Below, one piece after another: positions 58,261-64,000 of a DNA stretch of 64,000 nt (position 1 is the first letter of the stretch; each line of letters begins with the position of its first letter). The notes under the pieces were generated by a model. It had not been told where the DNA came from. It made no database searches and was given only the letters and a program-made list of their open reading frames with translations. The translations under genes and the position numbers were made by a program. The stretch covers positions 248,001-312,000 of the forward strand of contig CAUYLG010026843.1 in NCBI GenBank assembly GCA_963573385.1, given 5' to 3'. This DNA is from Cacajao melanocephalus (lineage: Eukaryota > Chordata > Mammalia > Primates > Pitheciidae).

Positions 58261-59405
58261 CTATAGCAGAACACCTAAATGCTACAGAAAGTGCAACATA
58301 CATATATATTTAAATTCATTAGTGACCTCCCAAGAAGGTAAAGGTAATTCCTCCAAGGGCATACCTCTGAAACCAGAAAATAAAATAATACAAAACAAAA
58401 AAGTAAACAGTAAGTAAACAGAGAGGTTAACTAGAAACCTAGAGCTTTGGGATTTGTGTATAGGTATGGGAGTCGGGGGAGAACTCAAGAATAAGCCGAG
58501 ACCCAGGAAGATAAGAGAGATGAATCTGAAACACTCCTATTCTCTATAAAGCTGGGACCCTGAAAGTGGCTACATTCTTAGTGCAAAGGGAAAAATCCAC
58601 TGCTCATAAAGGGAACCTACAAGGAAATCCACCTAGGATGCAGCACTAGATACTAAAATTAATAAAAAATGTTAGTTTCCATGTGAGACTTATTCTCGCA
58701 TTGATGAGTGGTTGGAATTTTTACTTTCCCTTAGATCAAGTAAACCATAAACTGAAAAATTTAAGTGGCTCCAGATTATTAATGCTCCCCAGAGTCCAGC
58801 AGTAGCAAATCAAATCCTCCTTGGAGGAAAGCATCCTCAATCCAGGCTTCTGCATTAAATTCTGCCAAATATAAACTCACAAAAAATTACTAAATACATA
58901 AGGCTTCAAACTATCATGAAGGAGAAAATCAGCAGAAACAATAATCAACAGGTTTAAACTTTTAAGGACTTCAGAGTTTGGAATAATCACATAAAGAATC
59001 TAAAGAAGCTATTGTAAAATGTTTAAAGAAATATAAAAAATAGAGTAGAAAAATAAAAGAGCAAGGGATAAGAGATCTTAAACAATGTCCAGATATATTT
59101 ACAAAAAAATAGAACATCAAGAAATAAAAAATGTATGTAACCATTAAAATGGAATCATAATTTTGGTTAAACAGAAGATAACAGCCAAAGAAAGAATTAG
59201 TCTACTGAAAGATGGATCTGAAGAAATTCTCCAGAATGCAACAGAAACAAGCAAATAGAAAAGTTAAGAGACAAAGAAGGAGGAGGTCTAACATGTCAAA
59301 TTGGAATCCCATGAGAAGAGAGGTGAAAACAAAACGGGGGCAAGGCAATATTTAAAGAGAAAATGGCTGACAATTTTCAAGAACTGATGAAAGACAAGGA
59401 TCCAT

Positions 59406-59701
59406 CTGGGCACAGTAGCTCACACCTGTAATCCCAGTGCTTTGGGAGGCCAAGAGAGGATCACTTGAAGACAGGAGTTCAAGACCAGTTTGAACAACAT
59501 AGTGAGACTCTGTCTCTATAACAAGAAAATTAAGATAAAAGATTGCCAGGTATGGTAATCTTAGCTACTTGGGAGGCTGAGCCAGGAGGACTGCTTGATC
59601 CCAGAAGTTGGAGGTTATGGTAAGTTATAATTGCACCATAGCACTCCATCCTGGGCAACAGAGCAAGACCCTGTTTCTAAATAAATAAATAAAAATAAAA
59701 A
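59406..59701 (+). mobile_element. Alu, plus orientation, old
   Basis: CTGGGCACAGTAGCTCAC start and an (AAAT)n tail. Confidence 0.92.
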
Positions 59702-59706
59702 GACAA

Positions 59707-59999
59707 GGTCCGGCACAGCGGCTCACGCCTGTAATCCCAGCACTTTGGGAGGCCGAGGTGGGCAGATCACGAGATCAGGAGTTCGAGACAAGCCTGACTA
59801 ACATGGTGAAACCCCATTTCTACTAAAAATACAAAAATTAGCGGGATGTGGTGGCGCATGCCTGTAATCCCAGCTACTTAGAAGGATGGCAGGAGAACTG
59901 ATTGAACCGGGGTGGTGGAGGTTGCAGCTGAGACTGAGCCACTGCACTCCAACCTGGGTGACAGAGTGAGACTCCATCTCAAAAAAAGAAAAAAAAAAG
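59707..59999 (+). mobile_element. Second Alu inserted at the end of the first
   Basis: GGCACAGCGGCTCACGCC near the start, A tail. AAAGACAA-type repeats stand before, between and after the pair, so both used nearly the same target. Confidence 0.93.
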
Positions 60000-60535
60000 A
60001 CAAATATACACAAATATAGGAAGCACAATTTTTGGCAAGAAGGATAAATATAAAGAAATTCACTCTAGCTACACCTCAGTGAAATTGCAGAACAGTGAAT
60101 ACAAACAATATCAAAGGTTAAAAAGAAAGCATAGGTCATCTACAAAGAAGCAGTAATAAAACTGAAAGTACGCTTCTCAATAGCTAAGTAAAAACCAGAA
60201 GAAATTGAAACAATTCAAGGTGCTCAAAGACAGGAAAACTGTTCCTGAAAAAAATAATTTTGGTGGGTATACAATTTCATGTTTACAGATAGGTTAAAAA
60301 AAGAAAAAAGACATTTTCAAATAAATGAAAACTGAGTTTACCACGAACAAACTGTTTCCTAAAGAAGTTTCTAATGGATGTGCACAAGGAAGATTAAAAA
60401 AAATATTATCCCAGAAGAAACGTGTGAGATGCAGGAAGAAATAGCCATTTCCAGTAAGGTTAACCATGAAACTAATTAGCATCATATCAGACCCTTAGAA
60501 ATGAAAGAGGTTGGCTCACTAATATACATATATAT

Positions 60536-60800
60536 ATTTTGAGATGGAGTTTCACTCTTGTTGCCAGAGTGGAGTACAACGGTGTAATCTCTGCTCACTA
60601 CAACCTTCGCATCTAGGGTTCAAGCCATTCTCTGGCCTCAGCCTCCTTAGTAGCTGAGATGACAGACATCTGTCACCACTCCGGCTAATTTTTAAAAATA
60701 TTTTTAGTAGAGACAGGGTTTTACCCTGTTGGCCAGGCTGGTCTCGAACTCCTGACCTCAGGTGATCTGTCCGCCTCAGCCTCCCAAAGTGCTGGGACTA
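60536..60800 (-). mobile_element. Alu, minus orientation, truncated
   Basis: GAGATGGAGTTTCACTC to CAAAGTGCTGGGACTA; the 5' end of the element is missing. Confidence 0.9.
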
Positions 60801-61720
60801 ATTTTTTAAAAAAGATCTGCTACCAGTAATTCCACTTCTGAGTATATCCTAAAAGAATTGAGACTGGGTGCTGTGGCTCATTCCTGTAATCCTAGCACTT
60901 TGGGAAGCCAAGGCTGGCGGATCACTTGAGGTCAGGAGTTTGAGACTAGCCTGGCCAACATGATGAAACCCTGTTTCTACTAAAAATACAAAAATGAGCC
61001 AGGTGTGGAAGCGCATGTTTATAATCCCAGCTACTGAGGAGGTGGTGGCGTGTATTTGTAATCTCAGCTACTCAAGAGGCTGAGGCAGGAGAATTGCTTT
61101 TATTCAGGAGGCAGAGGTTGCAGTGAGCCAAGATCGCACCACTGCACTCCAGCCTGGGGGACAGAGCAAGATTCTGCCAAAAAATATATATATATATATT
61201 GGAAGCATAGTTTCAAATAAATAAATGTTCATAGCAGCATTATTCATAATAGCTAAAAGGTGAAAACAACCTAAATGTCCATCAATAAATGAATGGACCA
61301 GTCCAATACAAACTATTGTATATACACACCATACAATATAATTCAGCCTTAAAAATATGATTTGACCTTAGTAAAATTCAGACATATGCTATAACATGAA
61401 TGAATCTTGAAGATATTACAGTAAGTAAAATGAGCCAGTCACAAAAGGACACATATTGTATTATTTCACTTATATGAAGTACCTAGAATAGTCAAATTCA
61501 TAGAGACAAAAGTGGGATGTGATTTCGTAAGGGCTGAGGGAAGGGAATGGAGAGTTACTGTTTAATGGATACAGAGTTTTAGTTTGGGAAGATGAAAGGT
61601 TCCAGAGATGTAGTAATGATTTTACAATGAAGTGAATGTACTTGAAGCCACAAAATCGTACACTTAAATTGTTAAAAAATTTTGTGCTATTTTGTGTATT
61701 TTACCACCAAAAAGATCTGC
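60801..61720 (+). mobile_element. Old L1 3' end with 3' UTR, split by an Alu
   Basis: The text AGCAGCATTATTCATAATAG, AAATGTCCATCAATAAATGA, TTCAGCCTTAAAAA, CAAAAGGACACATATTG and TTAATGGATACAGAGTTT follows the order of an L1M 3' UTR. Confidence 0.75.
60863..61199 (+). mobile_element. Alu with internal duplication
   Basis: It starts ACTGGGTGCTGTGGCTC. The 'ATAATCCCAGCTACTGAGGAGG / GTAATCTCAGCTACTCAAGAGG' part occurs twice in tandem. It ends in a (TA)n tail. Confidence 0.9.
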
Positions 61721-63636
61721 CAAAAATATGATTCTATGTATTAGAAAGGGATAAGTGAAAATTTGTATTAATAAACATTTAGCTGTTTGATTTAAAAGTC
61801 AAATTTCACTGTGAAGAAAGAATGTATATATACATATATATGCTTAGAAAAATATATGAATGGACAAATAGAAAAATGTTTAAAGGAGTTAGTCCTGGCT
61901 GATGGGCTTACAGGTAATTTTTATTTTCTTATATTTTATATTCATATCTTTTTCTTAGTGTATATGCTGCTGAGGTGAGTATTTATACTCTTATTTTTAT
62001 CTATATTTTCTAATTTTCCTAAAATGAGTTCATGAAATGAGTGTAGTAATTCTACAGTTCAGCTTCCTCTTTGTCCCCAGGACACGCCCAGAGATGTAGG
62101 TGCTTCCCTCTCTCACCTGCCACTACCCTATCCCGTCAATCTGTTATTTGCTGCTCCCTCCTGATTTCTTGCAACTGTAAGTAGCCTGTTGGTCACTTTG
62201 GTATTTAATAAATCCTATTAGGTCTCAGAGTTTCAATATGGTGAGTAAGATTTTGACAGACATAACATGATAAGAGGTGATTCCAGTCAGAAAGAATGTT
62301 ATGAGCCAAGGGTAAAGTCTACGGTGTGAACTTTACGCCTGCCAGACTGAGTGGCCTTTCCCGCCTCGCCTCGCCCCCTGCCGGCAACAATGATAAAAAC
62401 TGGTCTTTTCCACGCTTGACGGTTCACAAAGCACTTTCACAGTAAATTCTCACAATCAAGGGAGGTTGGACTTATTGTCTAAGGTTTACAGAATAAAAAG
62501 GTCTCTCTCTTTTTTTTTTTGTCTGGAGGTGAATAGCAAACATAGAGTGATAAGAAACCTCTTTCTACTGTGGCAGTGCAGATTCCCGCCAGCCCCTCTC
62601 CCTCCACCCCCTGCTGACTCAGGGGTGTTCCAACTCATGGGAGAACCCTTATCCCAGCTGCTGAAAACAAACCCTCCACACATGGGGAAAGGGTGCAACC
62701 ATGTACAAAAGAACTGTCACTTTTGGGGACTCAGCTATACTCAACTCAGGAAAGTCACAAAACAATCCTAGGTTTGAGAGAGAAGAGTTATGGGGAGAAC
62801 TTTCCACTTGGACAGGGACTCCATCCACTGTGTCACCCACCTCTCCCAATCCTTGGGGTGCTTTCTTTTGGGGAGCCTCCTTCAGGGCCCAAGTATTGCT
62901 TTTCTTCTTTAGGATTCGAAGCAGGTCTGAAGCCCCCTTTTACTTGTTTTTCCTTAGGAGAACTGAGGGGCTGATGCTTTCACAAAGAACCACACTGCCT
63001 TCAGCTCTCCTATTCCACCTGTGCCCATCATCCCAGCAAAACGGAATCCCCGTGCTTCATCTGCTTCCTCACAGAGCGTATTTTGGATCTGTGTCCCAGA
63101 GGTCTCTTTGGCAGAACTTAAGATACCTCTCTGTACCCTCAAGGAAAGGGAGGCTGGGCAGCGTAACTATTTTGATTCTACATTACCATGGTGGGACCAA
63201 AAAGATTTTGAACAGCTCTAAGTGGTAAGTGTCCACACACGTATAACCATAATGCATCTTCTGTCAGTGTGGAGTCCTTCTCCCTTTCTTACTGTCTAGT
63301 TAATGTCAAAGATCTAATTTCTGTGCTCTCCCAGCCCCTCTCACCCCAGTGGAGTAGGCCAGTGCTTTAAATTGCTTCCCCAGCTGGGTCCTGCTCTTTC
63401 TTTACAGGGAGTTAAGCATAGCCTAGTGGTCAAGGGTATAAGCTCTGAAGTCAGCCTACCTGGGGTTGATTTCTGCTCTGTGGATTACTGGCTGTTTGAC
63501 CTTTAGCAAGTTACTCAACCTTTCTAAGTTTTGGTTACTTGTAGCACCTACTGGATTGGGTTGTTTTGAGGATGAAATGAAATGAGGATGAAAGAACATA
63601 GCAAGGCTCAGCAAGATAATAGGTTGGACCGCAGGA
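61721..63636. other. Intergenic sequence near the right edge
   Basis: No gene recognised. Open frames at 62.7-63.2 kb lack splice or homology support. A minus-strand MIR lies at about 63425-63600. Confidence 0.4.
63425..63600 (-). repeat. MIR element
   Basis: AGCCTAGTGGTCAAGGGTAT, TTTGACCTTTAGCAAG and TTACTCAACCTTTC follow reversed MIR order. Confidence 0.8.
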
Positions 63637-63967
63637 GGCTGGGTGCAGCGACTCACACCTCTAATCCCAGCACTTTGGGAGGCTGAGGGAGGCGGATCAC
63701 AAGGTCAGGAGTACGAGACCAGCCTGGCCAACATAAAAAAAGTCCGTCTCTACTAAAAATACAAAAAGAAAGAAAGAAAGAAAAAATTAGCTGGGTGCAG
63801 TGGCGGGCTCCTACTGTAGTCCCAGCTACTTGAAGGTTGAGGCAGAAGAATCGCTTGAACCTGGGAGGCAGAGGTTGAGTGAGCCAAGATCGCACCACTG
63901 CACTCCAGCCTGGGCAACACAGCGAGACTCTGTCTAAAAAAAAAAAAAAAGAAGAAAGAAAGAAAGA
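63637..63967 (+). mobile_element. Alu with GAAA-repeat expansions
   Basis: GGCTGGGTGCAGCGACTCAC start. (AAAG)n runs occur in the middle linker (63766-63785) and in the tail. Confidence 0.93.
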
Positions 63968-64000
63968 ACATAGCATAATTCCAGGCACGTATTATATGCT

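Larger units (their letters stand above)
58900..60480 (+). mobile_element. Old L1M/HAL1-like fragment (ORF1 region), non-coding
   Basis: Plus-strand sequence with L1 ORF1-type stretches: AAAGATGGATCTGAAGAAAT near 59210, AGAGAAAATGGCTGAC near 59357, CAAGAACTGATGAAAGACAA near 59379, and ATTGCAGAACAGTGAATAC near 60085. It carries many stops and frameshifts and has no usable frame. Two Alus split it. Confidence 0.7.

Noticed and set aside
62701..63228. 175-codon plus-strand frame near the right edge
   Set aside because: No domain, no splice partner, ordinary composition; chance frame.

Overview
The window is nuclear DNA of a primate. The genes are vertebrate, spliced and separated by Alu, MIR and old L1 copies. 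Reading each spliced gene against the human proteins as I remember them gives clear orthologues with many substitutions: LTB4R, RIPK3 and DHRS1 differ at scattered sites, and ADCY4 is one residue shorter than human. I therefore infer a non-human primate, perhaps a New World monkey; the species cannot be fixed from memory. Gene order matches the human chromosome 14q11.2-q12 interval DHRS1-NOP9-CIDEB-LTB4R2-LTB4R-ADCY4-RIPK3.

Layout. 1-4950 is intergenic, with Alu and MIR fragments. DHRS1 (minus, 5222-13445) and NOP9 (plus, 14405-20035) diverge from a short GC-rich promoter near 14.0-14.4 kb. NOP9 and CIDEB (minus, 20569-22875) converge tail to tail. LTB4R2 (25675-26751) and LTB4R (30720-31784) are two tandem leukotriene B4 receptors on the plus strand, each with its reading frame in a single exon. 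ADCY4 (minus, 25 coding exons, 33454-49370) follows, with a CpG-rich first exon. RIPK3 (minus, 51668-55221) comes next. From about 55.5 kb to the end I see no gene, only MIR, Alu and fragmented old L1. I rebuilt exon boundaries from GT/AG sites and phase. All seven reading frames close without internal stops: 313, 638, 219, 358, 354, 1076 and 494 codons.

Functionally the cluster is a chance neighbourhood: a short-chain dehydrogenase, a nucleolar pumilio-like rRNA processing factor, a lipid-droplet CIDE protein, two chemoattractant receptors, an adenylyl cyclase and a necroptosis kinase. LTB4R2 and LTB4R are the only evident paralogue pair.

The most notable finding is in RIPK3. Its last coding exon, just after the RHIM core (V-Q-I-G), is split by a solo LTR-like element of about 713 bp (51047-51759) with a 4-bp target duplication and an Alu left arm inside it. 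The frame now ends in LTR sequence after 32 new residues. The old C-terminal coding segment lies stranded, still open, behind the LTR's own polyadenylation signal. An in-phase splice acceptor inside the LTR could join exon 9 to that old tail and give a RHIM-less isoform. Other findings include a three-level nest (Alu in MADE1 in a hAT-type element) and a 70-bp duplicated segment in an ADCY4 intron, a roughly 125-bp duplication flanking CIDEB exons, and a C-rich tract in the LTB4R2 3' region.
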